A stretch of 64,000 bases of DNA from the NCBI GenBank assembly GCA_021323705.1, contig JAJPKL010000027.1, positions 1 through 64,000 of the forward strand, in the 5' to 3' direction. Source of the DNA: Nitrososphaerota archaeon. GTDB taxonomy: Archaea; Thermoproteota; Nitrososphaeria; Nitrososphaerales; Nitrosopumilaceae. A program made the position numbers and the translations under genes. Below, piece by piece: positions 53,807-63,441 of the stretch. Position 1 is the stretch's first letter; the number at the start of each line of letters is the position of its first letter. The notes under the pieces were generated by a model, which worked only from the letters and a program-made list of their open reading frames with translations, made no database searches and was not told the DNA's origin.

Positions 53807-55138
53807 CTAGAGATATTTTTTGACAGATATTTTTTCAAACCCCGGGATCTTTGCAATCTCAAATCCTTCGGGACGTTTTGAGAATGACCGCGTCGCATCT
53901 ATTCCCATTTTTGTTGTAAGCAAATTTTTTTGATCACTTGACGGGTCAAGGCTTGAGCCCCGCACCTTTGGAATTACGACAAGTTTCTTGTCTGCCTGAA
54001 ATCTTGTAGCTATTGCATATTCAACCTCTACTGGATTTGACGGATTGATGTCATTGTCTACTACAATCACGTGTTTGAGCGACCTGTGGGCACCAAAGGC
54101 TGCATCAATTGCTTTTTTCGGATCGGATTCTTTCTTCTTTGAGATCTGTACAATTGCGTGCAGCCAGTTACATCCTCCATCACTTAGCACTACTCTCCTT
54201 ATCTGCGGCATGGCCTGTCTGAGATTTTTGTTTAGTTTTGCTTCAATAGGCATGCCCATCAACAACCTGTGCTCTGCATATCCTGATAAAATGTCATGAA
54301 ATATGGGATTGTTTCTATAGTACATCCTTTCAAGCTCAAAGACCGGCTGTTCTCTCTTAAAGTCATAGGTGCGGAGCATCTCCACCATCCACTCCTTGTG
54401 GGTCTTGTCCTTCAGTATGCGCCCTTCAAGGACAATCTCGGCTTCAGACGGCACAAATAATCCAGAATAAGGACACATCGCAAGCATTAGTCTCTTATTT
54501 AGTAAAACGTTGGCAATCTCTAGTTCATCTTTGCCCCACTCGGCTTGATACGCCCCTGCTATAGATACGGCTGGATGCACTCCTACAGTAATGGCTACAC
54601 GCAGGTCTTCTCCACGCTCTTTTGCAAACATGAAGGATCTGTGGAGGTGCCTTCCTTCCACCATCCTCACTGAAAAATGGCGTTCATCTAGTCTTAGCAG
54701 CCTATGAAACGAAGAGTTTTGCGTTCCAGTCTCTTGGTTTTGTGTGTAAATTACAGACGATGTGATAAAGGCTCCAGGCTCTTTTTCAAAGTGAGTTATG
54801 ATTGGCAAGTCATAGAGGTCTCTTGAATGATTTTCCATGAACCTTGCTTTTGTTGCTATTTTTGGTTTTGATGCGTGGTTGATGGCGTAGCTTACCTTAT
54901 CGTGAATCTTGTCTTCTGTTGTACCTACAGCTAATGCAAACCTCTTCTTTGTGCCAACAAGATTTGATACAACGCGAAATTTGCTTTCCTTAATATTTTC
55001 AAAGAGTGCTGCTTTTGAGCCGTCAAGTTTTGCAGTTATGGCAGCAATCTCATATTTTGTAGAAACTTTCTTTTTTACAACAGCAAGTTCTTTTGCCTTG
55101 GAAACCTGACTTAGGTATCCCCGCAGATCTGCTGTCAT
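53807..55138 (-). CDS. UbiD family decarboxylase
   Basis: 443 residues with UbiD blocks: 'AITVGVHPAVSIAGAY', 'VPSEAEIVLEGRI', 'NPIFHDILSG' and the late 'VIVVDNDINPSNPVEVEYAIATRF'. Uses prenylated FMN. In archaea one UbiD homologue decarboxylates trans-anhydromevalonate 5-phosphate in the modified mevalonate pathway; this gene may be that enzyme, given an HMG-CoA reductase in the same window, but ubiquinone-type or aromatic substrates are possible. Abuts the 55138 gene. Confidence 0.85.
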   Translation of the reverse strand: MTADLRGYLSQVSKAKELAVVKKKVSTKYEIAAITAKLDGSKAALFENIKESKFRVVSNLVGTKKRFALAVGTTEDKIHDKVSYAINHASKPKIATKARFMENHSRDLYDLPIITHFEKEPGAFITSSVIYTQNQETGTQNSSFHRLLRLDERHFSVRMVEGRHLHRSFMFAKERGEDLRVAITVGVHPAVSIAGAYQAEWGKDELEIANVLLNKRLMLAMCPYSGLFVPSEAEIVLEGRILKDKTHKEWMVEMLRTYDFKREQPVFELERMYYRNNPIFHDILSGYAEHRLLMGMPIEAKLNKNLRQAMPQIRRVVLSDGGCNWLHAIVQISKKKESDPKKAIDAAFGAHRSLKHVIVVDNDINPSNPVEVEYAIATRFQADKKLVVIPKVRGSSLDPSSDQKNLLTTKMGIDATRSFSKRPEGFEIAKIPGFEKISVKKYL

Positions 55139-55473
55139 TACTTGATAATCTCCATAATTTCGTTCATTAGGATCTTCATGCTTTCAAGATTTAGCTCTTT
55201 TTGTATGTTTAATGAAAAAATGCATATGCCGTTTATAGTTGACGCTACTCGTTCTGAAACCATCTTTAAAAAAATTGTTTCAGATTTTGAGGGTATTACT
55301 GTAGCAGTACTTGTACGACCCCCAGAACCTATTGAAACTACAAGCGTTCCAATCTTTTCTTTGCCCTCTGTTATAGAAATAAAATTTCCATTATCGAAGG
55401 GAACAATTTGAACCAAGAAATCCCGATTATCGACATTGACGGTTTTTTTTCTATAACCGACCTGCGATACCAT
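55138..55473 (-). CDS. Small conserved-looking protein, unknown function
   Basis: 111 residues, mixed alpha/beta with Gly-rich 'GTLVVSIGSGGRTSTATVIPSK' and a C-terminal amphipathic helix. The pattern faintly resembles small proteasome-assembly-chaperone folds (Pac3/4), which is only a suggestion. Its stop overlaps the UbiD start by 1 bp, so it is probably in the same operon. Confidence 0.5.
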   Translation of the reverse strand: MVSQVGYRKKTVNVDNRDFLVQIVPFDNGNFISITEGKEKIGTLVVSIGSGGRTSTATVIPSKSETIFLKMVSERVASTINGICIFSLNIQKELNLESMKILMNEIMEIIK

Positions 55474-55491
55474 CAGCTTACGACAGCTGTT

Positions 55492-55728
55492 CTACGCCTT
55501 TATTGCTATCGCTTCTAGCTGATCTGCTTCTACTCTTGCGCGTAGTTTTGCCTTGTACTTGAGGTTTCGTGGTTTAGTTCTGAGTCTGTATCCGCAGCAT
55601 GGACACCAAAGACCTTCCCATTTGATGAAGATCTCACAAATTTGACATCTTTTCTGTCCTGATGCGTAACGGCCCGTACCTACTGGCTTCTGTGCCTTGT
55701 ATCTTGTGCATATTCCTTTACATGTCAT
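55492..55728 (-). CDS. Zinc-ribbon protein, unknown function
   Basis: 78 residues. 'MTCKGICTRYKAQKP' leads two CxxC pairs ('RCQICEIF' and 'WCPCCGYRL') and a basic helix 'KPRNLKYKAKLRARV'. It looks like a nucleic-acid- or transcription-associated mini zinc finger typical of this lineage. 18 bp upstream of the 55138 gene. The 257-bp region upstream (55729-55985) is AT-rich with an ATAATTTT/AAAATTAT inverted repeat and no gene. Confidence 0.65.
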   Translation of the reverse strand: MTCKGICTRYKAQKPVGTGRYASGQKRCQICEIFIKWEGLWCPCCGYRLRTKPRNLKYKAKLRARVEADQLEAIAIKA

Positions 55729-55985
55729 TTTGAGTCACTTGTTACCTGTGTAATATATTGTAGTATTAGTATGATTTAAGCATAGATCAGAAATTTCCAT
55801 AATTTTAAACGTAAGTTTTTATAAAAATTATACATGGTCATCCATGGACAGATCAACAGTTTTCAGGAAAAACGAGGAAATGTTCTATAAATATGTATGC
55901 CTATTTGAAAATCAAAATTTTTCAAATTTTCCCGTACATTTTCAATCAAATATTTAAGGGTTTATGATCATTTTTCCGATTTTTT

Positions 55986-56600
55986 TCAACCAATTCTTGA
56001 TAGAGGAAGCACAAGATGTCTGTACCCTTCCCTTTGAGTGATGTACCGTGCAGACAGTCTGTCGCGTGTTCCGCGCTTGTTGTAGTTCTTTACTCTAACC
56101 GAGGTCTTGCGCTCATCGACAAATTCCAGCTCAAAGTGTGAGCAGAAGCGAAGATTTAGCATGTTGGTTATCTGCCTTGCAATCAACATGTTTCCATTTC
56201 CTACCTTGACAACTTTGCGTTCTGCCTGCAGCCCAACTAGAATTTTTACAATATGCGATATTAGCTCGTCAACTGATGTGTAAATCGAGCTCTCAATTTC
56301 TTTTTCATAATAAAACACAGAAAGTCCTATCCTATTGCCTGGGTCAATTCCGATTACAAGGGAGCTGTAGTGAATACCTGACTCGAGTTTTTTGACTATC
56401 TTTCCTCTTACAATTGTAGGATCATAGTCAAACTCATCATCGAACAGGACTAGGCTGGTCGGTATCTTTGATGATTCTCCAACTGTTGTTAAAATCAATC
56501 TTTTATCGGAGCTTGTGATTTCTTCAGGAAGTACGGAATCGTAGTTTAATTTCAGATTCTTTAGAGTATTTACAAATTTGAAATAGGATCTCCCGTACAC
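55986..56600 (-). CDS. RuvC/RNase H-fold protein, putative nuclease
   Basis: 204 residues. Residues about 82-95 read 'LVIGIDPGNRIGLSVF', the RuvC-type first strand with its Asp; 'EFVDERKTS' offers the second acidic residue at about 160 and 'GTRDRLSARYI' the third Asp, in the order D-E-D of RuvC/YqgF enzymes. An N-terminal 80-residue region is lineage-specific. Could resolve Holliday junctions or process RNA; archaeal Hjc is unrelated, so this would be an addition. Monocistronic. Confidence 0.6.
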   Translation of the reverse strand: MYGRSYFKFVNTLKNLKLNYDSVLPEEITSSDKRLILTTVGESSKIPTSLVLFDDEFDYDPTIVRGKIVKKLESGIHYSSLVIGIDPGNRIGLSVFYYEKEIESSIYTSVDELISHIVKILVGLQAERKVVKVGNGNMLIARQITNMLNLRFCSHFELEFVDERKTSVRVKNYNKRGTRDRLSARYITQREGYRHLVLPLSRIG

Positions 56601-56701
56601 CGTTGCAACCGCAATGTTGTTTTGGGTTTGATATGCTATGCCTTAACTCTCTTCCTTGAAAATTTAAAGTTTTTTTGTATCTTTATGTTGATCATTGGGA
56701 A

Positions 56702-57043
56702 TCATTTAGTTGTCAACAAGAGTATTGCCCTTGCCAGATCACCTTTGGCCTCAACCAAAGCCTTGGTTGCTTCCTCTGGTGAGACATTGGCTTGCTGTGC
56801 AACTAGAGTAATGTCCTCTTGGCTAAAGACAGGCACTTCAAGCTCTCTTTCTTCATAGCTTTCAGCTATTACTTGAAAGATGGAGTTGTCTTTTGCCTTC
56901 ATTTCCGTTACTGCAGGTTTTACAATGATAATCTCCTTGGTATCGGTCTTGATTATAACCTCCTGGACATTATTGACCTCCTTCATCTCTAGGCCCATTC
57001 TATCCAACATTCTGCGCATTTCGCGGTTTCCGCCACGCATCAT
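56702..57043 (-). CDS. nac: Nascent polypeptide-associated complex protein (NAC alpha)
   Basis: 113 residues: NAC domain at about 20-75 and C-terminal UBA domain ('EDITLVAQQANVSPEEATKALVEAKGDLARAILLL'). It binds nascent chains at the ribosome. Overlaps the PUA-domain gene by 4 bp. Confidence 0.95.
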   Translation of the reverse strand: MMRGGNREMRRMLDRMGLEMKEVNNVQEVIIKTDTKEIIIVKPAVTEMKAKDNSIFQVIAESYEERELEVPVFSQEDITLVAQQANVSPEEATKALVEAKGDLARAILLLTTK

Positions 57044-57522
57044 TTCCTATCTATACTTCCTTCGTTTGGACTTTTTAAACTATCTCTGATTTTGATCGCG
57101 ACTCCCCGCTTTAGGGAACGCATCATTTTTGATGAAACAATGGCCTTTCCTACGGCAATTACTTTGTTTTCATGCAAAACAGGCACATCTGAACCGATTA
57201 GGATGTTTTTGCCGCACCAAGTTATATGGTTACAGAATACAGAGTTACCGTTTTCTACAAACGGCTTTGAATCATTATCTACCTCTACACAATTTTCGCG
57301 AAATTTCTTGCTTTTCATGAGCATTTGGGCAAAATTTGGAGTAATGGCAAGACCTCCATCAATTCTTAAGGTGCACAAAAGCGTGTCGTCTTGATACACA
57401 TGCTGTATTCTGCCTGTCTTCTTTGAATAGGTAAACCTGATGTTTTTTGGCAGGTATTTTGACACGCCTGCGCCAAAGAGCGCATCAACGGTATACCTTA
57501 TCTTGAGAGTTGAATCCAACAA
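57040..57522 (-). CDS. PUA-domain RNA-binding protein
   Basis: 160 residues with a C-terminal PUA fold ('DVPVLHENKVIAVGKAIVSSKMMRSLKRGVAIKIRDS') and an N-terminal pre-PUA-like domain ending 'GGLAITPNFAQMLM'. Homologues of this size accompany NAC in archaea and relate to archaeosine-transglycosylase accessory domains. RNA target unknown. Upstream region is shared with the divergent AbrB-PhoU gene. Confidence 0.8.
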   Translation of the reverse strand: MLDSTLKIRYTVDALFGAGVSKYLPKNIRFTYSKKTGRIQHVYQDDTLLCTLRIDGGLAITPNFAQMLMKSKKFRENCVEVDNDSKPFVENGNSVFCNHITWCGKNILIGSDVPVLHENKVIAVGKAIVSSKMMRSLKRGVAIKIRDSLKSPNEGSIDRK

Positions 57523-57567
57523 GATAACTTGTTTGCAAGCCCTAATTATTTCTACAAGGGATTCTTT

Positions 57568-57597
57568 ACTATATAGTAGAGCCTAACAACTATATAG
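57568..57597. promoter_or_regulatory. Two ACTATATAG sites upstream of the AbrB-PhoU gene
   Basis: ACTATATAGT (57568-57577, perfect palindrome) and CTATATAG (57590-57597) have centres 21 bp apart. The second lies about 26 bp before the ATG at 57620 and is probably the TATA box; the first may be an operator or a second promoter for the divergent PUA gene. Confidence 0.45.
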
Positions 57598-57619
57598 AAT
57601 GTCCTAGAACATATTTTGT

Positions 57620-58663
57620 ATGGGAAATACTGAAGAGATGAGAAAAATACAGTTCACCGGCAAGTCTTCCTATATTGTGTCGTTGCCGAAAAACTGGATT
57701 GCAGACATGGGACTAAAACAGGGAGATCAAGTTGCAGTAGTCCGACAGGGAGTTTCCACGTTACAGATTGTTCCACTAAAGCATCACAACAAACCAGTTG
57801 TTACCGAAGACGCAACCATTGAGATAAAACCAGATGATGAAGGGCCTGTAATTATAAGGAAGCTTATATCGCTTTACTTGCTTGGCTTTAACATCATAAA
57901 TGTAAAACCAAAACTTGGAAGACTAAAGCCCACCCAAAGAAATGCAGTAAAAGAAGCTGTTAAAGGAGTTTTGATGGGAACTGAGATCATTGCAGATTCA
58001 ACGGAAGGCATCACCATCCAAGTTCTGATAAATCTCTTTGAGCTGTCAGTGGATGGCGCTTTGAAGAGAATGTTGATAATTGCCAAGTCAATGCAAAATG
58101 ACGCGCTGCTTGCACTTGGAGAAGCCAATTTTGACTTGGCAAAAGAAGTTATTGCAAGCGATGATGAAGTTGACAGGTTCAGCTTTTACATAATACGCCA
58201 GCTAAAGATTGCAATTCAAAACGAACACATGCTAAAGGAGATGGGAATAGAATATCCACATCACTGTCTTGGATACAGGCTGATTGTTAAAAACATAGAA
58301 CGTGTAGGTGACCACGCCACAGAATTGGCCAAGGACCTTCTTGAATTTAAAAAACCTGTCAAGAAATCTGTGCTAGAACCCATACAAGAACTCAGCACAT
58401 TTGCATTAACAGTACTTGATGAAGCATGTTTGTCGCTTTTTAAAAAGGACTTTAATCAGGCAGAACTTACAATAGAAAAAAGTGCTGAGATTTCCAAATA
58501 TGAAAAGAAGATCTTTGACAGCGTCAAGTCAATAAGGGACGATGAAGAGGTATACCGGGTCAGGCGCATGAATGAAAGCATACGCAGAATAGCAGAATAT
58601 GCAAGCGACATTGCCGAGATAGTCATGAATATGACTATAGAAAAAAGCCTGCGAAAGCAATAG
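57620..58663 (+). CDS. AbrB-domain PhoU-like phosphate uptake regulator
   Basis: 347 residues: an N-terminal AbrB/SpoVT-like DNA-binding domain ('[33 protein letters not shown]') and two PhoU helical repeats with '[14 protein letters not shown]' and '[16 protein letters not shown]' metal-binding motifs. This archaeal fusion is thought to control phosphate or metal transport genes; no transporter is nearby. hflX follows by 26 bp. Confidence 0.9.
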   Translation: MGNTEEMRKIQFTGKSSYIVSLPKNWIADMGLKQGDQVAVVRQGVSTLQIVPLKHHNKPVVTEDATIEIKPDDEGPVIIRKLISLYLLGFNIINVKPKLGRLKPTQRNAVKEAVKGVLMGTEIIADSTEGITIQVLINLFELSVDGALKRMLIIAKSMQNDALLALGEANFDLAKEVIASDDEVDRFSFYIIRQLKIAIQNEHMLKEMGIEYPHHCLGYRLIVKNIERVGDHATELAKDLLEFKKPVKKSVLEPIQELSTFALTVLDEACLSLFKKDFNQAELTIEKSAEISKYEKKIFDSVKSIRDDEEVYRVRRMNESIRRIAEYASDIAEIVMNMTIEKSLRKQ

Positions 58664-58689
58664 ATACGAATAGACAGGAACTGTATACA

Positions 58690-59817
58690 TTGAGAGATTC
58701 TGCCATCCTAATTACGTATGATAAAGAAGATGTGGTCAAGGAGGCATTAGCTCTCTGTGACGCCGCAGGCTATGAACCAAAAAAGATCATACAACAGAAG
58801 TTTCTCAACAGGGCAAAGTTTGGACTTGGTGAGGGAAAGGTTGACGAGCTCAAAGAGCTTGTCAGTTCCTTAAGGCCGGATGTGATAATTTATGACGAGA
58901 TACTAAGGCCAAGCCAAAACTACAATCTGGCATCTACCCTTAAGACCAAAATTTTAGACAGGGAAATGCTGATCTTGGAAATTTTTGAGCGAAGGGCTAG
59001 AAGTTCAGAATCAATGCTTCAAGTAAAGCTGGCTCAGCTGAGATACGAGATGTCAAGGGCCAAGGAACGAGTAAGGCTTGCAAAGATGGGAGAGCAACCA
59101 GGGTTTATGGGCATAGGTAAGTTCGAAGTTGACGTGTATCACAATGACATAAGAAACAGAATGAACAGCACCAAGGCAAAGCTTGTAAAAGCATCAAAAC
59201 AACGCGAGTTGCACAGGCAGGCAAGGAAAAGAATTGGATTTAAGACAGTCTCTCTTGCAGGATATACATCTGCAGGAAAAACTACACTGTTTAACATGCT
59301 TACTGGTGAGCAAAAAGAAGAAAGTCCAAATCTCTTTACCACCCTTTCAACTACCACAAGAAAAATTGTTCTTCAAAATCTGGAGATATTGATATCTGAT
59401 ACGGTAGGTTTCATAAGCAAACTTCCTGCTTATATGATTGAGGCATTCAAGTCTACGCTTGAGGAGCTTGTTTACACAGACATTGTCATAGTTGTGATAG
59501 ATGCAAGTGATCCCTTTCCAGAATTGAAGAAAAAATTCAGGAGTTGTGTATCTACTCTAGATGAGATTGGCGTAAACCATGACAGAATAGTTTTTGTCCT
59601 AAACAAATCGGACCTTGTCTCAGAAGAAGAAATTGTAGAAAAAGTACATCTGTTGGGTTTAAAGGAAAATAAAAAGTGGTTATCAGTATCTGCAGCAACG
59701 GGTCACAACATTTCAGCACTGAAAGATCGTGTCCACCACATTCTTGAAGACCAACCCATCTTAGAGGAGAAAAAACAGGCGGCAAAACCAGAGATAGAGA
59801 TTAACTATGAAGATTGA
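58690..59817 (+). CDS. hflX: GTPase HflX
   Basis: 375 residues, TTG start. HflX N-domain with '[14 protein letters not shown]', then '[20 protein letters not shown]'; G-domain motifs '[12 protein letters not shown]', switch 2 '[10 protein letters not shown]', 'NKSD' and 'SAATG'. A ribosome-splitting or recycling GTPase. Overlaps trm56 by 11 bp. Confidence 0.95.
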   Translation: MRDSAILITYDKEDVVKEALALCDAAGYEPKKIIQQKFLNRAKFGLGEGKVDELKELVSSLRPDVIIYDEILRPSQNYNLASTLKTKILDREMLILEIFERRARSSESMLQVKLAQLRYEMSRAKERVRLAKMGEQPGFMGIGKFEVDVYHNDIRNRMNSTKAKLVKASKQRELHRQARKRIGFKTVSLAGYTSAGKTTLFNMLTGEQKEESPNLFTTLSTTTRKIVLQNLEILISDTVGFISKLPAYMIEAFKSTLEELVYTDIVIVVIDASDPFPELKKKFRSCVSTLDEIGVNHDRIVFVLNKSDLVSEEEIVEKVHLLGLKENKKWLSVSAATGHNISALKDRVHHILEDQPILEEKKQAAKPEIEINYED

Positions 59818-60367
59818 GGTTTTAAGAATCGGTCAAAGGCTTGTAAGAGACGACAGGGTAACAACACATGTTGCCCTAGTATCAAGAGCATTTGGTGCAT
59901 CAAAGATATTGATGTATGATGCAAATCCGGAAATCAAGGAAACAGTATCCAAGGTAAACAAGATGTGGGGAAGTGATTTTCAAGTTGAGATAATAGAAGA
60001 ATGGAAAAAAATTCTCAAATCAAAAAAATCAGACTCGTACAAAATTGTCCATCTTACAATGTATGGGGAAAACATCAATTCGGTGGAGCCCAAGCTAAGA
60101 AAGGAAGACAAAATTCTGGTGGTAGTTGGAGCAGAAAAGGTTCCAAGAGAAGTGTACGATCTGGCTGACTATAACGTAGCCATTGGAAGCCAGCCCCATT
60201 CTGAGATAGCCGCGCTTGCCATATTGCTTGACAGGATACTTGAAGGCAAGCAATTCCAAAAGAAGCACACCGACGCACAGCGCGAGATAGTCCCTACGAA
60301 AAGGGGAAAGCAGGTCATATCTAAAACCACGCTTAAATATGGAGACAGGAAGGAGGATTTTGAATGA
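59807..60367 (+). CDS. trm56: tRNA (cytidine(56)-2'-O)-methyltransferase Trm56
   Basis: 186 residues, archaeal SPOUT enzyme: '[28 protein letters not shown]' (split) at the N-terminus and the knot region '[30 protein letters not shown]'. It methylates C56 in the T loop of tRNAs. Overlaps hflX by 11 bp and tfe by 4 bp. Confidence 0.95.
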   Translation: MKIEVLRIGQRLVRDDRVTTHVALVSRAFGASKILMYDANPEIKETVSKVNKMWGSDFQVEIIEEWKKILKSKKSDSYKIVHLTMYGENINSVEPKLRKEDKILVVVGAEKVPREVYDLADYNVAIGSQPHSEIAALAILLDRILEGKQFQKKHTDAQREIVPTKRGKQVISKTTLKYGDRKEDFE

Positions 60368-60873
60368 ACGTAGAGCACGAGGATCCTTTTGTAAAGATAG
60401 CCGCCTTGATTGGAGGAGATGAATATCTCAAGGTAGCAAGGTCCCTTCTAAATACAGAAGACGCAACAGACGAAGAGATTGCAAGTTCGACAGGTCTTAG
60501 AATAAACATTGTAAGAAAAGTGCTTTACGACCTTTTTGGAAAAGCCCTCATAACCGGAATAAGGGTAAAAGACGAAAAGAAGGGCTGGTTTGTCTACAGA
60601 TGGCGAGCAAGAAAAGACGAGGTAGACAACTTTATCGAGAATCAAAAGAAGAAGATTGTTGAGAGACTTCAACAAAGACTTGATTATGAAAATTCTGCAG
60701 ACTTTTACCACTGCGGAAACGCAGACTGCCAAAAACTGACCTTTGAGAAGGCGTTGGACCTATCCTTCAAGTGTCCCACCTGCGGAAAACTAGTCAATCT
60801 TTCAAAAAATGACAAGTTGAAAAAATCGCTCCAGGCAAAGATTGATCAATTGCGCGGCGATTTGAAGCATTAA
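60364..60873 (+). CDS. tfe: Transcription initiation factor TFE (TFIIE alpha)
   Basis: 169 residues: extended winged helix at about 10-90 and a zinc ribbon ('HCGNADCQKL', 'KCPTCGKLV') at about 117-145. It assists promoter opening by RNA polymerase. Overlaps trm56 by 4 bp; convergent with the riboflavin operon (4-bp overlap). Confidence 0.95.
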   Translation: MNVEHEDPFVKIAALIGGDEYLKVARSLLNTEDATDEEIASSTGLRINIVRKVLYDLFGKALITGIRVKDEKKGWFVYRWRARKDEVDNFIENQKKKIVERLQQRLDYENSADFYHCGNADCQKLTFEKALDLSFKCPTCGKLVNLSKNDKLKKSLQAKIDQLRGDLKH

Positions 60874-61517
60874 AGGACATAACGCAAAACTATTTCGTTT
60901 CCTATCCTTCTTACTTCTTTTAGCTTAAAAGAGTACGATATGTTGCTAAATCCATGCCCTTCTACAAGAGATACCGCACCCTTACCTCCTACTACATAAG
61001 GAGTTATTGTTACAAGAATTTCATCGACTAGATTTTCTTTTAGAAAGTGCCAGTTGGTGGTCCCCCCACCTTCAACAAGTATTTTTTTGATTCCCTGCTT
61101 TGCCAGCATATGCAATAGTTTTTTGAGCTCGATTCTTCTTTTGCCACATTTTATAACCTGCAGTCCTTTTCTTGCAAAAAGGGAGGTCTTTTTGGATGAT
61201 GCCATCTCAGACACTACTGTTATGGTTGGAACAGTTTTTGCAGTGTGCACAATTTTGGAATTAAGTGATATACCTGCCCTAGGATCCAAGATTATTCTTG
61301 TGGGGTTTTTGCCTCTGATATATCTAACAGTGAGAGACGGGTTGTCTACATCAACTGTATTTTTTCCGACAAGTACAGCATCTACAGACCCACGAAGCTT
61401 GTGCACCCGGCGCATATCCTTGTCTGAAGAAAATCTCGAGCTTCCCGTACGTGTAGCTATCTTTCCATCTATGCTCATTGCAGCGCTGAGTATCACATAT
61501 GGCTTAGATCTTGCCAT
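60870..61517 (-). CDS. arfC: Diaminohydroxyphosphoribosylamino-pyrimidine reductase (RibD C-terminal/ArfC type)
   Basis: 215 residues, DHFR-like: 'VILSAAMSIDGKIATRTGSS' (split), 'VLVGKNTVDVDNPSLT', 'RIILDPRAG' and 'ILVEGGGTTNW'. It reduces the ribosyl pyrimidine with NADPH in archaeal riboflavin/F420 synthesis. Last gene of the rib cluster; overlaps the amidohydrolase by 14 bp. Confidence 0.92.
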   Translation of the reverse strand: MARSKPYVILSAAMSIDGKIATRTGSSRFSSDKDMRRVHKLRGSVDAVLVGKNTVDVDNPSLTVRYIRGKNPTRIILDPRAGISLNSKIVHTAKTVPTITVVSEMASSKKTSLFARKGLQVIKCGKRRIELKKLLHMLAKQGIKKILVEGGGTTNWHFLKENLVDEILVTITPYVVGGKGAVSLVEGHGFSNISYSFKLKEVRRIGNEIVLRYVL

Positions 61518-62694
61518 GTACTATCTCTCCTTCAAACATCACTGCCCTGATTGTATTTTCTGACGCACGGTGCACTATTGCTGCATGTGGATTGTGCATC
61601 GGTTCTAGATCAATAGAGTGCTTTTCAATAAAGATACAGTCTGCAAAACTGTTTTTTTGGATGACCCCTATTTTACTGCCCAACACACCTGTAGCATTAA
61701 CAGTTGCCATCTCAAGTATGGATTTTGGAGATATTCGTGTCTTGGTCATTCCCATAGAGACCTTCCAGAGATAATCCATCTCCTTGAACATGTCAGGAGA
61801 GTTTACCATTACATTGTCAGTGCCAATGATTACATTGCACCCCGTTTCCATCATGAGGTTTACATCAGGTATGCCCTCTGCAAGTGCGCCGTTTGCACGC
61901 GGGCATACTGCAATGCTTGCCATGTTTCTTGCAGCAAGTGTTAGATCGGCTTTGGAAGCATATGTCATATGTACAAGTAAGTTAGGCCGTGCAAGCAAGG
62001 CCCTCTGCGTTTCTGTCTTTTTTGTCGTTTTCTTTGAAATGTTGTTGCTCTCCTCCGTTTCTGCAGAGTGAATTGCTCGTATGGTCTTTTGCCTTGCAAA
62101 ATACCTTAGTACAGAACTGCTAAACTCGTTTGGCCCACTTATTCCAAGGCCATTACAGTTTTTCACCAATATTTCAAGATCAGACTTTTTTGAATCTGGC
62201 AGCGGCATATCTTGTCTGATTAATTTTGAGTCTTGATAGTAGTTTATTCTGCCAAGAATTATGGGCCTTATTGGAATTCCAGATGATGCTTTCTTTAGTA
62301 TGTTTACTCCCTCAAGTCCGCCCTCCCTGAAATCAATGAAGGTGGTTATCCCTTTTCGAACCATTGAGATGCACGAATTTTTGATAAAATTTGTAAGATG
62401 TGAGACTTCAGAATTGTTTAGTATTTTTTGTTTAAAGCCACCTACGGGATGAATCTTTGACTCTACACTAGAGTTTATTCCAACATCTTTACCTATAGAA
62501 TCTCCTATATGGGTATGCGAGTTGACAAAGCCTGGGATCATCAAAAGCCCCTCGCAGTCAATCACCTGTTCTTTGCTGCTTGGTGTCAGATCTTTACCTA
62601 TCTGTCCTATGTATTTTCCAGAAACTCTAACATTTGTCCTGACGATATAGTTGAGTTCTTTGCCGTAAAGAAGACTGACATTTCGAATTAACAT
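61504..62694 (-). CDS. Amidohydrolase in the riboflavin operon (candidate FAPy deformylase)
   Basis: 396 residues, TIM-barrel amidohydrolase: 'FVNSHTHIGDS' (HxH), 'RAIHSAETEE' (His), 'LLVHMTYASK' (His) and 'IIGTDNVMVNSP' (Asp), as in ATZ/TRZ-type deaminases. It overlaps GTP cyclohydrolase III (7 bp) and the reductase (14 bp), so it is embedded in riboflavin synthesis. The archaeal pathway needs removal of a formyl group from the GTP cyclohydrolase III product, a C-N amide hydrolysis; no creatininase-type ArfB is present here. Deformylase is an inference; guanine or SAH-type deaminase is the alternative. Confidence 0.72.
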   Translation of the reverse strand: MLIRNVSLLYGKELNYIVRTNVRVSGKYIGQIGKDLTPSSKEQVIDCEGLLMIPGFVNSHTHIGDSIGKDVGINSSVESKIHPVGGFKQKILNNSEVSHLTNFIKNSCISMVRKGITTFIDFREGGLEGVNILKKASSGIPIRPIILGRINYYQDSKLIRQDMPLPDSKKSDLEILVKNCNGLGISGPNEFSSSVLRYFARQKTIRAIHSAETEESNNISKKTTKKTETQRALLARPNLLVHMTYASKADLTLAARNMASIAVCPRANGALAEGIPDVNLMMETGCNVIIGTDNVMVNSPDMFKEMDYLWKVSMGMTKTRISPKSILEMATVNATGVLGSKIGVIQKNSFADCIFIEKHSIDLEPMHNPHAAIVHRASENTIRAVMFEGEIVHGKI

Positions 62695-63440
62695 GTAAGC
62701 TCAAGAATTCTTTGTGCGTCTTTGCCAGAGTCTCGAATTTCTCGTATGGTATCAAGCGATTTTGTTGCCATCTTTGCAGCATCTCGGCCAGTCTTTGCAT
62801 TTCCTATCCCGCAGTTAAATGATATTCCATGTTGTTCTTTTATCAATTCTAGAAATTTGGAAATCTCTTCTTTTGCAATTTTAGAGCTGACTATCATAAA
62901 ATTATCTCCGCCCATAAAGAATGCAAGGGAGTTTTTCTTTAGGAAAAATTCTGACATGGAAGAATATAGTTTTACTATTAATGACGATATCTCGTAGGGC
63001 GATTTTTTGGCAGAAATTGATGTAGAACCGTCCACGTCCATGTGTATTATTTGAACATCATCATTGCCGTTTTGCAGTGGCCTGCCGAAGATATTGTGTT
63101 CCTCATCTAGGAAAATCTTTGTTCTTCTTGCATGGTCTGCATTTGAGTTTGCCTCAAATGGTGTATCTCCCTGGCCTATCGCCATAGAAAGACCTAGATC
63201 AAAAAGTTTTGCCAGCTTTTCCTGAATCTCTACATGGTCATTTACCGCAAGCCCGTTTGTGATAACAAAGATCTCATCAAATCTATTAGGAAAAGCAAGG
63301 CAGTTTTTCTCTGAAAACAGATTCTGAATCTCGCGATATAACGATGCCTGAAGCATCTGCAGTTTGTGTTCCCTATCGCTTCCAAGAGTCAGGGTCCACG
63401 GTCCGTATCCTGTAATCTTGACTATGGTAAGCTGAATCAT
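62688..63440 (-). CDS. arfA: GTP cyclohydrolase III (ArfA)
   Basis: 250 residues from the ATG at 63440 ('MIQLTIVKITGYGPWT' matches the archaeal family start); the longer ORF runs into ribH. Two GGDEF/cyclase-like domains: 'NCLAFPNRFDEIFVITNG' and 'IIHMDVDGSTSIS' with 'FFMGGDNFMIV'. It opens GTP to a formylamino pyrimidine, the archaeal entry to riboflavin and F420. 1 bp after ribH. Confidence 0.92.
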   Translation of the reverse strand: MIQLTIVKITGYGPWTLTLGSDREHKLQMLQASLYREIQNLFSEKNCLAFPNRFDEIFVITNGLAVNDHVEIQEKLAKLFDLGLSMAIGQGDTPFEANSNADHARRTKIFLDEEHNIFGRPLQNGNDDVQIIHMDVDGSTSISAKKSPYEISSLIVKLYSSMSEFFLKKNSLAFFMGGDNFMIVSSKIAKEEISKFLELIKEQHGISFNCGIGNAKTGRDAAKMATKSLDTIREIRDSGKDAQRILELTC

Positions 63441-63441
63441 G

